A DNA stretch of 64,000 nt from Collinsella aerofaciens (GCF_005845035.1 NZ_SPFO01000004.1:1-64000), one strand, 5' to 3'. Positions 9,124 through 17,432 are shown, counted from the stretch's first letter. Program-made: numbers and translations. The notes: generated by a model not told the origin, from the letters alone.

Positions 9124-9747
9124 TTAACTGTTCTTCATGACAATCGAATCCACAACATCGGCCACATTCTCGCAGCAGTCGGCGCAGTACTCCAGGAAGG
9201 CGTAGACGTCACGCCAAGCGATGACCTCGAGCGGATCCTTGCCGTTAACGTGCAGGTTGCGCATGGCGTTGATGTAGAGCTCGTCGGCCTCGGACTCGAT
9301 GGTGTTGATCTGGATGACCAGCTCGCGCAGCGTTTTGGACTTGCGGTAGTTGGGAAGCTCGACCATCAGGTCTTTCATGGCGCGGCAGGCGTCAGTCACC
9401 TTGTGGGCGATGACGATGGCGTCGGGATGGATGCTCTGAATGTTGGTGAAGTAGACGCGCTGCACGACGCCCTCAATACGGTCGAGCACGGTGTCGAGCG
9501 CGCAGCTCATCAGATCCAGATCCTCGCGCTCGAGCGGGGTGATAAAGGCGGTGAGCAGGGCGTCTTCGAGCTCGTGGTGCTTCTTGTCTGCCGCATGCTC
9601 AATCGCATGCATCTTATTGAGCATGTCGTGAATCTGCGCGGGATCGAAGTTCTCAAAAATCTTGGTGAGCAGCTCTGCGGCCTGGACGGCGAGGTCGGCG
9701 CAAGCGACGTAGTTGTCAAAGTAGAACGAATCGGGTTTCTTTGCCAT
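9124..9747 (-). CDS. DUF47 / PhoU-like phosphate transport regulator
   Basis: All-helical PhoU-like protein of the DUF47 (UPF0111, TIGR00153) family, usually encoded next to a PiT transporter and thought to control it. Motifs HAIEHAADKKHHEL, DLDLMSCALDTVLDRIEG and the C-terminal DCCENVADVVDSIV match the family. The start ATG follows AAAGGA. It lies 67 bp downstream of the PiT gene on the same strand and is probably co-transcribed. Confidence 0.9.
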   Translation of the reverse strand: MAKKPDSFYFDNYVACADLAVQAAELLTKIFENFDPAQIHDMLNKMHAIEHAADKKHHELEDALLTAFITPLEREDLDLMSCALDTVLDRIEGVVQRVYFTNIQSIHPDAIVIAHKVTDACRAMKDLMVELPNYRKSKTLRELVIQINTIESEADELYINAMRNLHVNGKDPLEVIAWRDVYAFLEYCADCCENVADVVDSIVMKNS

Positions 9748-9814
9748 GGGTGGGTCCTTTCGAGGCGAAGACGGGTGGGCGAAGTAATGCGGTCCGGATG
9801 GACGTTCGGTTTGA

Positions 9815-10864
9815 TTAGAGGAACATCATGAACAGCTTGGCCATGACAAAGCTGATGAGTCCGCAGGCGGGGAAGGTGAAGAACCAGGTGAACATCATGT
9901 CCTTGACGACTCCGAAGTTGATGGCCGAGAGGCGCTTGACGGCACCGACGCCCATGATGGCGCAGGTCTTGATGTGTGTGGAGGACACGGGGATGCCGGT
10001 AAGGGTGGCAAGCAGCAGGTTCGCGGCGCCCGCGAGGTCGGCGGAGAAGCCCTGATACTTCTCGAGCTTAACCATGCTCTGGCCGACGGACTTGATGATG
10101 CGCTCACCGCCCACGCTGGTACCGATACCCATAGTGGCCGAGCACAGCAGCATAATCCAGATGGGGATGCCGGCATCGCCGACGCTGGTCTGGCCGTTTG
10201 CGAAGGCCACGCCTAAAAAGAGCACGCCGATGAACTTCTGTCCATCCTGCGCGCCGTGCATAAAGCTCATGGCCGCAGCGCTCGCGATCTGAGCGTATTT
10301 AAAGAAGACATTGGCACGTCGCCTGTTGGCGGCGGCGAAAAGAATCGAGACGAGTTTGCACAGGACCCAGCCCATGACAAAGCCCAGGCCGATGGAGAGC
10401 GCCAGGCCGTAGATGACCTTCATCCACTCGTGGACGTTGACGCTGCTCGCGCCGCCGAGGGCGATAGCGGCACCGGTCAGGCCGGCGATAAGGCTGTGGC
10501 TTTGCGAGGTGGGGATGCCAAAACGCGACGCTGTGGCGCCGTAGACGACGATGGAGAACAGGGCCGCGCACAGGCAGGCGAGCGCCATGGTGCTGTTTCC
10601 GCCAAAGTCGACGATATGCGAGATGGTATTGGCGACGCTCGCATTAAAGTGCGTCATGATGAGCACACCGAGGAAGTTGAATGCGGCGCTCATGAGAATG
10701 GCGGCGCGGGCGGGCATGCAACGCGTAGTGACGCAGGTCGCGATGGCGTTGGGCGCGTCGGTCCATCCATTGACGAAGATGGCGCCGAGCGCGAGGATCA
10801 CGGTGACGGCAAGGACTGGGTTCGACACAATTTGGCCGAGGAAGGTTGAGAACGTTACGTCCAT
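9815..10864 (-). CDS. pit: PiT family inorganic phosphate transporter
   Basis: Low-affinity, ion-coupled phosphate permease. The duplicated PiT signature is visible: FVNGWTDAPNAIATCV in the N-terminal half and GAVKRLSAINFGV / GIPVSSTHIKTCAIMGVG in the C-terminal half, with about ten hydrophobic segments. It heads a two-gene unit with the DUF47 regulator, which fits the pitA-pap arrangement. Together with pstSCAB the window encodes both phosphate uptake routes. Confidence 0.92.
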   Translation of the reverse strand: MDVTFSTFLGQIVSNPVLAVTVILALGAIFVNGWTDAPNAIATCVTTRCMPARAAILMSAAFNFLGVLIMTHFNASVANTISHIVDFGGNSTMALACLCAALFSIVVYGATASRFGIPTSQSHSLIAGLTGAAIALGGASSVNVHEWMKVIYGLALSIGLGFVMGWVLCKLVSILFAAANRRRANVFFKYAQIASAAAMSFMHGAQDGQKFIGVLFLGVAFANGQTSVGDAGIPIWIMLLCSATMGIGTSVGGERIIKSVGQSMVKLEKYQGFSADLAGAANLLLATLTGIPVSSTHIKTCAIMGVGAVKRLSAINFGVVKDMMFTWFFTFPACGLISFVMAKLFMMFL

Positions 10865-11114
10865 ATATGGGCTTTCTCGAAGTTTGCAGGCACGTTACAA
10901 AAACATGATAAATCGTATCACCTCCTGCGGGTTTCTTTACCGAGTTCTGATGGGAGAAGTGAATTTTTTGGCACTAATATTGAATATTAGCCCTGTTGAC
11001 CGCGGGTGTTCTTTTTGCTAACACACCATGAGGACACGTGTGCGTGCCCCAACATCCCAAAACCACAGTCTGTTCGCTTTACAATATGCAAACATGCGTT
11101 CGATAATAGGAGGC

Positions 11115-11453
11115 ATGGAATATCGACAGACAGATGGCAAAACTCGGCGCGTGCACAAGCAGTATGTGGACGTCGTGGCTCGCATCCTCGCGGGCGGACA
11201 GGTCGTGCCGGTCACCGTCTGCTGGGTCGACGGTCGTTGCTTTACGATTGACGAAATTATCTCGACCACCGGGTTTGGCCTGATGGTCCACGGCATCCGT
11301 ACGGCAACCTATAAGGTGCGTTTTGGCGGGCACGCGACCGAGTTGTATCTGGAGGACCAGACGCGCGAGCGGGCGGACGGCTCGCAGGCACACGTGATGC
11401 GTTGGTGGGTCTGGGCCTTTGATCGCACGCTCGAGGGCGAGCGCCGTAGGTAA
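11115..11453 (+). CDS. Conserved hypothetical protein
   Basis: I do not recognise this small protein of about 112 residues. It is rich in beta-forming residues, with a VTVCWVDGRCFTIDEI segment and a WWVWAFDRTLEG C-terminus. The start is uncertain. ATG 11115 is only one base from AGGAGG, ATG 11094 lies beside a TACAAT -10-like box, and the frame stays open to 11028. Confidence 0.6.
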   Translation: MEYRQTDGKTRRVHKQYVDVVARILAGGQVVPVTVCWVDGRCFTIDEIISTTGFGLMVHGIRTATYKVRFGGHATELYLEDQTRERADGSQAHVMRWWVWAFDRTLEGERRR

Positions 11454-11532
11454 GGACGTACGGCATTCGGGTACAATGAAAGGAATCTTGTCAGCTACTG
11501 CGCTGTCGCGGCGCTTTTGAAAGGACGAAATT

Positions 11533-12228
11533 ATGAACGATATTCAGGGCTATCAGAACGGCCCCATCGAAACCGGCGCAAGCCGTGCCAAGGAGATGTC
11601 GCCGCGTGCGTATAATCTTGCCATGTCTGCCCTCATCTTCTTGGGCTTTTGTGCCATGGGCGTCGGTGCTTACTTTACGAGCACCATGTCGTTTGCGCGC
11701 ATGATGATGAGCGGGGCTGCCCTACCGCTGGTTTTTGGCTCGTTTATTTTGACCATCGTCGGCATGGTCATGATGTCGGCCGCCGCCAGCAAGCAGTCCG
11801 TGGGCCTGTCCCTTGTGGGCTACGTAATCTTTGCGAGCACCTTTGGCCTGACCGCGTCGTTTGGCCTTGCCAACTACGACCTGCCCACCATCAACACTGC
11901 CTTTATCGCCACGGCCGCCATCACCTTTGTCTTTGGCGCCTTGGGCGTGACGTTCCCCAAGTTTTTCCAGCGCGTATATGGCATCGGTTTTGGCATTCTG
12001 CTCGCTACTATTCTGGTTGAGATCGTGCTGATGTTCATGGGCGTCTCACAGACCATCACCGATCTGATCGTGATCGTGGTGTTCGCCGGCTTTATTGGCT
12101 ACGACACCTATGTTGCCACGACGGTGCCGCCTACGCTGCCCAACGCCGTGCTCATGGCGTCCAATCTGTTCGTGGATATTATCAACGTGTTCCTGCGCAT
12201 TCTGAACATCCTCGGCCGTCGCGACTAG
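11533..12228 (+). CDS. Bax inhibitor-1 / YccA family membrane protein
   Basis: Integral membrane protein of the BI-1/TMBIM family. It has seven predicted hydrophobic segments and the family-typical acidic residues in the last helices (FAGFIGYDTYVA, LFVDIINVFLRIL). Bacterial members behave as pH-sensitive cation leak channels. A short polar N-terminus of about 25 residues precedes the first helix. The ATG follows GAAAGGAC. A UUCG-loop terminator follows the gene. Confidence 0.9.
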   Translation: MNDIQGYQNGPIETGASRAKEMSPRAYNLAMSALIFLGFCAMGVGAYFTSTMSFARMMMSGAALPLVFGSFILTIVGMVMMSAAASKQSVGLSLVGYVIFASTFGLTASFGLANYDLPTINTAFIATAAITFVFGALGVTFPKFFQRVYGIGFGILLATILVEIVLMFMGVSQTITDLIVIVVFAGFIGYDTYVATTVPPTLPNAVLMASNLFVDIINVFLRILNILGRRD

Positions 12229-12273
12229 TGGCGAATTGCGGCGGTGCTTGCCGTACGTGCAAATCGATGCGAA

Positions 12274-12300
12274 AGGCGGTCCTTCGGGGCCGTCTTTTTT
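12274..12300 (+). terminator. UUCG-tetraloop terminator
   Basis: A 9-bp stem (AGGCGGTCC with GGGCCGTCT, including G-U pairs), a TTCG loop and a T run lie 45 nt after the BI-1 gene. Confidence 0.85.
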
Positions 12301-12366
12301 GTACGCGGCGGGGTATCATGGATGGGAAAAGCCGATAGCGGCAGAGACCGAGAAAGGTGACCACTT

Positions 12367-13488
12367 ATGGCAGACGTCGACAACAGGAACCGTAACCGCA
12401 GGTCCAACCGAGCGGGTCAGCCCAATCCCAAGCGCGAGGCCCGTGCCAAGGCCGCCGAGCGTCACGTGGCAACTGTGTCCGAAGCGTGCGCCAAGGATAT
12501 CGAGCGTTCGCTTGCCGGCGTGTGCGAGTTCGATGGTATGCCTGCCGGTTTTGTCGCGGCGATGAAGGCCAAGGTTCAGAGTGCTGTGGCCGCCGAAGAA
12601 CAGGTTGCCGAGGACGTCGAGGGCGCGGAGGCTGCCGAGACCGAGACGGCGCCCGAGACCGAGGCAGCGCCTGAGCCTGCCGAGGAAATCGCCGAAGCTG
12701 AGTCCGCGCCTGCTGAGGAGCCCGCTCCGGTTCTGCCTGAGGTCACCGTGCTCGATGCCTCCGCCACGCAGGCCATCCTGGACAACGGTCGTGGCTATGC
12801 GCAGTTCTGCGACATGGCCGTGCTCGCCTTTGCCTCGTTCACCAACCCGGGCGGTGGCTACATCCAGGGCTATCTGGGCCAGGAGGCCACGCTGTGCGCC
12901 GATTCGTATCTGTACAACGTTCTCGATAAGCAGCGCAAATGGTACGGCGAGAACCGTCGCCGCAACATCAACTGCGAGCTTTACCGCAACCGTGCGCTGG
13001 TGGTGCCTGCGGTGCGCTTCGACCGCAACCACGTGCATGCATACGCCGACGTGATCGTGGCCGCCGCGCCCAACGTTAAGCGCGCCCGCCAGGAGTATCG
13101 CGTGAGCGACGATGCTCTGCTGGACGCCCTGCGCGACCGCATTCGCTTTGTGCTTGCCATCTGCGACGAGCTGGGTCGCGAGAAGCTCGTACTGGGCGCT
13201 TGGGGCTGCGACAACAACGGCTTTGACGCCGAGGCCGTGGCCGAGCTCTTCCGCAAGGAGCTCGCGTCGGGCGACTTTAAGGTCAAGCAAGTCTTCTTTG
13301 CCGTGCCTTCTACGCGCTGGGATGAGGATTTTGCCAAGTTCGAGCACGTGCTGGCAAACTTCCCCGAGCGCAACGAGGAATCCTATGCCCAGGTTGCCGC
13401 TCGCGCTGCGGCAGCTCGCGCCGCCGAGCAGACCCAGGCTGCTACCGAGGATGATGAGGACGAGGACGATTGGCGCAAGTACCTGTAA
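12367..13488 (+). CDS. TIGR02452 / PARG-like macrodomain protein with altered catalytic motif
   Basis: The C-terminal two thirds match the microbial poly(ADP-ribose) glycohydrolase-like family TIGR02452. The GGG loop is at residues 162-164 (TNPGGGYIQG), and GAWGCDNNGFD sits late in the fold. The first 125 residues are a basic segment followed by an Ala/Glu/Pro-rich low-complexity region unusual for the family. The hallmark GGG-X6-8-QEE motif reads QEA here (residues 172-174), so the second glutamate, catalytic in characterised PARGs, is alanine. It may bind ADP-ribose rather than hydrolyse it. Confidence 0.82.
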   Translation: MADVDNRNRNRRSNRAGQPNPKREARAKAAERHVATVSEACAKDIERSLAGVCEFDGMPAGFVAAMKAKVQSAVAAEEQVAEDVEGAEAAETETAPETEAAPEPAEEIAEAESAPAEEPAPVLPEVTVLDASATQAILDNGRGYAQFCDMAVLAFASFTNPGGGYIQGYLGQEATLCADSYLYNVLDKQRKWYGENRRRNINCELYRNRALVVPAVRFDRNHVHAYADVIVAAAPNVKRARQEYRVSDDALLDALRDRIRFVLAICDELGREKLVLGAWGCDNNGFDAEAVAELFRKELASGDFKVKQVFFAVPSTRWDEDFAKFEHVLANFPERNEESYAQVAARAAAARAAEQTQAATEDDEDEDDWRKYL

Positions 13489-13513
13489 TTGGTACGTGCT
13501 GACAGATGGGTCG

Positions 13514-13547
13514 AGCCGGCGGGAGAGGCTGCTTCCGTCGGCTTTTT
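13514..13547 (+). terminator. Terminator of the TIGR02452 gene
   Basis: AGCCGGCGG pairs with CCGTCGGCT (one G-U) and is followed by five T residues. It lies between the TIGR02452 stop and the next ATG. Confidence 0.75.
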
Positions 13548-13566
13548 ACTGAGCGAGGGGCTTACG

Positions 13567-14226
13567 ATGAAAAACGTTCTATGCTTTGGCGACAGCAACA
13601 CCTATGGTTACGATCCGGCGGGCATGCGCGACGGCACCGCGGTGCGCTATGCGCAGGATGTGCGCTGGTGCGGCGTGGCCCAACGTGACTTAGGCGAGGG
13701 CTGGCATGTAATTGAAGAAGGCCTCAACGGCCGCACGACGGTACGCGACGACATGTGCCATCTGGACACCAATCTTAACGGCATCCGCGCACTTCCGATG
13801 CTGCTCGAGGCCCATAAGCCGCTGGACGCCATTGTGATCATGCTGGGCACCAACGACTGTAAGACGGTCTTTAACGTGACAGCTTCCGATATCGCCCGTG
13901 GCGCCATGGCGCTGATTCGCGCCGTCCGCGCGTTTCCGTGGACCGACGCTGCGCCTTGTCCGCGCATTCTGCTGATGGCGCCTATCAAGATCAAGCCGCA
14001 AATCGCCGATGTATATATGACCGATTTTGACGAGCGTTCCGTCGAGGCCTCGGAGCATTTTGGCGAGTACTACGCACATGTGGCTGAGCAGTTTGGCTGC
14101 GACTTTTTGAATGCCGCCGACTTTGCCGAGCCGGGCGATATCGACTATCTGCATATGATGCCCGAAAGCCACGAGAGCTTGGGACATGCCGTGGCGGCCA
14201 AGCTCCAAGAGATGCTCGGTGAGTAG
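13567..14226 (+). CDS. SGNH/GDSL hydrolase (arylesterase-like)
   Basis: Secretion-signal-free SGNH-fold esterase. Blocks seen are GDSN with nucleophile Ser10, the Gly of GLNGRTT, GTND with the oxyanion Asn, and a C-terminal DYLHMMPESH region that can supply the catalytic Asp/His pair. ATG 13567 follows GAGGGG. The in-frame GTG at 13489 runs through the upstream terminator, so I rejected it. It is similar to multifunctional arylesterases, but the substrate is unknown. Confidence 0.88.
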   Translation: MKNVLCFGDSNTYGYDPAGMRDGTAVRYAQDVRWCGVAQRDLGEGWHVIEEGLNGRTTVRDDMCHLDTNLNGIRALPMLLEAHKPLDAIVIMLGTNDCKTVFNVTASDIARGAMALIRAVRAFPWTDAAPCPRILLMAPIKIKPQIADVYMTDFDERSVEASEHFGEYYAHVAEQFGCDFLNAADFAEPGDIDYLHMMPESHESLGHAVAAKLQEMLGE

Positions 14227-14232
14227 CACGGC

Positions 14233-14277
14233 CCCAAACCACCGCAAAGGTGCCTGTCCCCTTTGCGGTGGTTTGGG
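14233..14277. terminator. 18-bp hairpin after the SGNH hydrolase gene
   Basis: Arms 14233-14250 and 14260-14277 are perfect complements around a 9-nt loop, 6 nt after the stop codon. No T run follows, so it may stabilise the 3' end rather than terminate by itself. Confidence 0.6.
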
Positions 14278-14316
14278 CTGCGAATCTTAATACTGCCACT
14301 ATTAACAGCGCCCGTT

Positions 14317-15477
14317 TTACCTGCTGGTTTGTTGGGAAATATCCCAATTTATCCCAAGTGCGTCGCAAACGGAACGCGCCACCTGCTCGCGGGAGGGGCG
14401 AATATAATGCCGCCCGGACACGCCCGGCAGGGAGTGGCCCATGAGCATCTCCATGAGGTCCCAGGGCATGTGCAGCTCCATCTCGCAGATGGTACGCCAT
14501 GAGTTGCGGAGGTTCGACCACGGGATGTGCTCGATGCCCTCGGCTGCGCACCACTTCTTCCATCTATGATTGCACATCCCTCGGTTCATGGGCAGCCCGT
14601 CCCCGCGATCTGCTAGCCACTCGGAGCCTGCCGCACGGCGCTCGTCTGCAATTTCGAGCAGGCGCCCGGCGGCATCCGGCAGCACCACGACCGTGCGTAT
14701 GGACTTCCGCGTCTTGAGTACGCCGTCAGCCGTGGGCTCGATACCCGCTTGCTCCATCTGGCGCACGAGGTCGACCGTTGCGAGCGTTGTTGATCCTGCC
14801 GCGAACGACATGACCTCATCGGTGCGGATGCCCAGCGACTCACCCGACCGGCATGAGCCAAAGCACGCCATGATGAACGGCGCCTCGAGCGAGGTCCCGT
14901 GCAGGCGCCCCAGGATGTCCTTTGCCTCGGCGAGCGTGTACAGGCGCTTGGAGCGCTCGCGCGTCTTGCGCGTGGGCATGGTGTATTTCACGGTGGCGGC
15001 AAATGGGTCGATGGGAAGCACGACGAAGCCCGACACGGTTCCGTATATCTTGCGCAGGGTGAGTAGGGCGGTGTCCGCCGTCGCCGCGGGGAGAGTCAGA
15101 AGCCATTCCTGCAGATGCACGGGGCGCAGCTGGTCGACCGGCATTGAGCCCCATGTGGGGCCGACGTAGTTCGCCCACGACCTTGTGACGAGGTTGCGGG
15201 TGTTCGGCGCGAGCGTACCGGCGGCCACCTGCGCCTCCATGGTCGGTTCGAGCCATGTGCCGTATGCCTGGGCGACAGTTGGCACCGGCTTGTCATCGGC
15301 ACGCTCGACGTGGATGCGGTCGAGTTCGGTGCATGCCTCGCGATAGGTGCCGTATACCGTCTTGGTTTTGCGCTTGCGTCCACACGGCGTGTTCTCCTGC
15401 CATCGGAGGATGTATTTCTTGCCACGCTTGGCTTCGGTGATTGAGCCCCACGCGCGGCGCCTCTGCTTGCGTGTCAT
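14317..15477 (-). CDS. int: Tyrosine integrase at the attL end
   Basis: Phage-type tyrosine recombinase of 386 residues. It has an N-terminal arm-binding region (basic, RWQENTP), a core-binding SAM-like domain (about 70-165) and a catalytic domain. Visible catalytic elements are the first Arg in GSCRSGES, the second Arg in SNLRNSW (where the usual HxxRH reads SxxRN), His in MGHSLPG, and the nucleophile Tyr in GRHYI. The last codons run through the att core, and the stop codon lies in the flanking host DNA, so the C-terminus differs between integrated and excised forms. ATG 15477 overlaps a TATAAT box on the other strand. Confidence 0.92.
   Translation of the reverse strand: MTRKQRRRAWGSITEAKRGKKYILRWQENTPCGRKRKTKTVYGTYREACTELDRIHVERADDKPVPTVAQAYGTWLEPTMEAQVAAGTLAPNTRNLVTRSWANYVGPTWGSMPVDQLRPVHLQEWLLTLPAATADTALLTLRKIYGTVSGFVVLPIDPFAATVKYTMPTRKTRERSKRLYTLAEAKDILGRLHGTSLEAPFIMACFGSCRSGESLGIRTDEVMSFAAGSTTLATVDLVRQMEQAGIEPTADGVLKTRKSIRTVVVLPDAAGRLLEIADERRAAGSEWLADRGDGLPMNRGMCNHRWKKWCAAEGIEHIPWSNLRNSWRTICEMELHMPWDLMEMLMGHSLPGVSGRHYIRPSREQVARSVCDALGINWDISQQTSR
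14340..14362. other. attL core (candidate)
   Basis: The segment ends in TTATCCCAAGTGCG (14349-14362), which is repeated exactly at 50454-50467 near the other end of the prophage. With one-base gaps the match extends left to TATCCC. It overlaps the palindrome TTGGGAAATATCCCAA (14332-14347), a plausible core for a tyrosine recombinase. Confidence 0.7.
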
Positions 15478-15583
15478 ATAATGTCCCTAGGTTGCCCAGA
15501 GCTATCTCCGTGTTACTCCGGCATCCTTGTTGTCACCCCACCGCGCCAAGGTTCCAGCCGTGCGCGATGGGGTTTTCTTTTTT
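15477..15583 (+). ncRNA. Candidate small RNA divergent from the integrase
   Basis: TATAAT at 15477-15482 is followed, about 55 nt later, by a strong plus-strand terminator. Its stem is CCCCACCGCGC (15536-15546) with GCGCGATGGGG (15562-15572), and an interrupted T run follows to 15583. No plus-strand ORF precedes this terminator. A transcript of roughly 95 nt would fit. A -35 element is not obvious, so the promoter is weakly supported and the terminator is well supported. Confidence 0.4.
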
Positions 15584-15619
15584 GCTGCCGTTAGTCCATC
15601 TTTTATGACGGACTAACGG

Positions 15620-16078
15620 CTACGCGACTGCGCGGCGCTTGGGCCTGCCCGAGCGGGGCGTGTCGGTCAGACGCGCCGCTATGCTCTCCACGGTCACGTA
15701 GGTACGGCGGCCCTTGCGGTAGCCCGTAAGGATCCCCGAGTCGAGCATGTGGGTGATCCTGCCGGGGGAGACGGAGAGCCTGCGCGCGGCTTCGGCCGCC
15801 GAGACCGTCTCGCCCTCCACGATGTACCCCTCGTCCGTGGAGAAGGCGACCATCATGGAGAGCCCGCCGTCTGCGGGCTCGATGAACTCGGGCTCGGGCA
15901 CGGCAAGACCGTCCTTCACGAGCGCGGCCACGTAGGTGCTCGCCGCGTCCACGGACTGCTCGGCGGCCTCGGCAATCGTGTCGCCGCAGGTGAAGCATCC
16001 CGGCAGTGAGGGAAACTCCACGTCGTAGCCGCCGTCCTCGTCGGGTGTGAGCACCGCCTGGTAAACGTATGTCTTCAT
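15620..16078 (-). CDS. hicB: HicB antitoxin with C-terminal DNA-binding domain
   Basis: Antitoxin of a type II HicAB system. The N-terminal HicB domain (about 1-85) shows YDVEFPSLPGCFTCGDT and the AAEQSVDAASTYVAALV helix. The C-terminal part (about 95-152) is a MerR/excisionase-like helix-turn-helix (SAAEAARRLSVSPGRITHML) that should repress the hicAB promoter. ATG 16078 starts 26 nt after the hicA stop. The gene is closely related in layout to a second HicB in this prophage. Confidence 0.88.
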   Translation of the reverse strand: MKTYVYQAVLTPDEDGGYDVEFPSLPGCFTCGDTIAEAAEQSVDAASTYVAALVKDGLAVPEPEFIEPADGGLSMMVAFSTDEGYIVEGETVSAAEAARRLSVSPGRITHMLDSGILTGYRKGRRTYVTVESIAARLTDTPRSGRPKRRAVA

Positions 16079-16104
16079 ATCTTTCGACCCCCAAGGGGGC
16101 GGGG

Positions 16105-16293
16105 CTAGAGCCACCCCGCCGTCTTAGCTATTTTTCGGTACGTCCCTATCGGTATCTCCTTCTTGGAGGTGGGCACGCTGATCTGGATTCCTTCCTTTCG
16201 CGCGACCACGTGGCTGCCCTTGCCGGTGTAGAGCGTCCAACCCTCCTTCTTGAACCGCTTGAGCACCTGCGCGGGCTCCTGCTCCTTGGGCAT
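16105..16293 (-). CDS. hicA: HicA toxin (mRNA interferase)
   Basis: A 62-residue HicA-family double-stranded-RNA-binding-fold toxin that cleaves mRNA. The diagnostic GSHVVARKEG segment carries the catalytic His, followed by ISVPTSKKEIPIGTYRKIAKTAGW. The start is ATG 16293 directly after AGGAGGAG, and the frame open upstream to 16356 is leader. First gene of the hicA-hicB pair. Confidence 0.9.
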   Translation of the reverse strand: MPKEQEPAQVLKRFKKEGWTLYTGKGSHVVARKEGIQISVPTSKKEIPIGTYRKIAKTAGWL

Positions 16294-16315
16294 CTCTCCT
16301 CCTTTCGACAATTTA

Positions 16316-16344
16316 ATTATAAACAGTTGATAGTTAGCAATCAA
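16316..16344 (-). promoter_or_regulatory. hicAB promoter
   Basis: On the minus strand, TTGATT and TATAAT are separated by exactly 17 bp, in an AT-rich island about 25 nt upstream of the hicA ATG. Confidence 0.8.
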
Positions 16345-16425
16345 GTAAATTATCAAGTATTTATAGTTTTAAAATTGACCACACGGATCCGCCAAGATTG
16401 CCGCACGTGGTTTCTTTATGTCTGG

Positions 16426-16450
16426 AGCTGTCAAAGAATCTTTGACAGCT
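16426..16450. promoter_or_regulatory. Palindromic site upstream of the 16549 gene
   Basis: Two perfect 11-bp arms (AGCTGTCAAAG and CTTTGACAGCT) are separated by 3 bp. The right arm includes a TTGACA -35 hexamer, so this may be an operator over a promoter for the plus-strand gene at 16549. TTGACAGCT recurs at 19404-19412. Confidence 0.5.
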
Positions 16451-16548
16451 GAGGTGCCAGCTTGGGTTTTTTAGAAAAAATCGAAAAAACCTAGCCGCGC
16501 CGCGGGTCATAATCGTGATGAACACCATTCACGCTCCTGGAGGTACCC

Positions 16549-16839
16549 ATGGCTCGCTATAACGTCGGCGCATACACGTACGAGGACGATTCCCCCGACA
16601 CGATGATCTACGACGGGCTCACGGGCATCCCGTTGAGCTTGGGGTACGAACTCGTGTCGCAGGAGCGCGGGGACACCGTGAAAGTCGTCGCCCTGGGCGT
16701 GAAGGACGGCACCGCGGGCCCCGTCCCGTTTGCGACGCTCAGGCCGTGCGCGTACTCCCTGGCGTCCGAGTACGACGTGCGCGCCGTGAGGTGCCCGCAG
16801 ACCGGGCAATGGGTCCTCATCGGGTACATGGGCGTCTAG
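16549..16839 (+). CDS. Hypothetical prophage protein
   Basis: Unrecognised 96-residue protein with no signal peptide or membrane segment. It is beta-rich with paired cysteines late in the chain (LRPCAYSL and RCPQTG). The ATG is preceded by GGAGG. It points away from hicAB and converges, with a 4-bp overlap of stop codons, on the minus-strand gene at 16836. Its position in the lysogeny region suggests a gene expressed from the prophage. Confidence 0.65.
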   Translation: MARYNVGAYTYEDDSPDTMIYDGLTGIPLSLGYELVSQERGDTVKVVALGVKDGTAGPVPFATLRPCAYSLASEYDVRAVRCPQTGQWVLIGYMGV

Positions 16840-17432
16840 AGGAAGCCCGCGATCTTCCCTCCGATGGAGAGGATGCCTGCTACCAGTTCACCGCCCTTCT
16901 TCGCTATCTCCAATCCCTTGATCATGCGGTCGGCCAGCGATGCCTGGTCGCCACGCTTTGCTGCCAATTCCATCTGGGCGAGGCATGCTGCGAGCATGTC
17001 TTTGTCTTCCGTAGTGAGTCCCTGGTCCGCAGCGATCGTCTCCATCAAGTTGTCGACGGATGCCCTCAGCGAAGATGAGGACGTCGAGCTCGAGCTTGAG
17101 GTCGCATTGCTGTCTGCGTGCTGCTCGACGCTCACGTTTGTCCTCGCCGTGGAGGACTTCATCTTTTCAATCTCATAACTCATGCGCCTGTCATCGGCGT
17201 ACAGCTTCGCTTTCGCCTGTAGCCGCCGTATGTCCTCGGCGGCATCTTTCCTCCCGTATGACGACTGCCCGCCAATCGTCGCGCGGAACATCTTCAGGCC
17301 CACGCGGACCTTGGGCACCACTGTTTCTAGCGCCGACTCGATTCTCTTGGCCTCGCTCACGAGGTTGTAGGAATCGGGGTTTGCTAGGATTTCCCCGCAT
17401 TCCGCTATGAGCTCATCAATTGCGTTGTCCAT
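16836..17432 (-). CDS. Hypothetical lysogeny-region protein
   Basis: 198-residue helical protein. A coiled-coil-like N-terminal half (about 20-95) is followed by a serine-rich linker and a helical C-terminus ending in a glycine/hydrophobic stretch (GGELVAGILSIGGKIAGFL) that could insert into membrane. No family recognised. Start ATG 17432 has AGGAG at 8 nt. It lies downstream of the repressor in the same direction, separated by a terminator, where immunity or superinfection-exclusion genes often sit. Confidence 0.65.
   Translation of the reverse strand: MDNAIDELIAECGEILANPDSYNLVSEAKRIESALETVVPKVRVGLKMFRATIGGQSSYGRKDAAEDIRRLQAKAKLYADDRRMSYEIEKMKSSTARTNVSVEQHADSNATSSSSSTSSSSLRASVDNLMETIAADQGLTTEDKDMLAACLAQMELAAKRGDQASLADRMIKGLEIAKKGGELVAGILSIGGKIAGFL

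Noticed and set aside
8869..9140. ORFs across the intergenic inverted repeat
   Set aside because: Both strands are open because the repeat is GC-rich. The products mirror each other, as expected from a palindrome, and match nothing recognisable.
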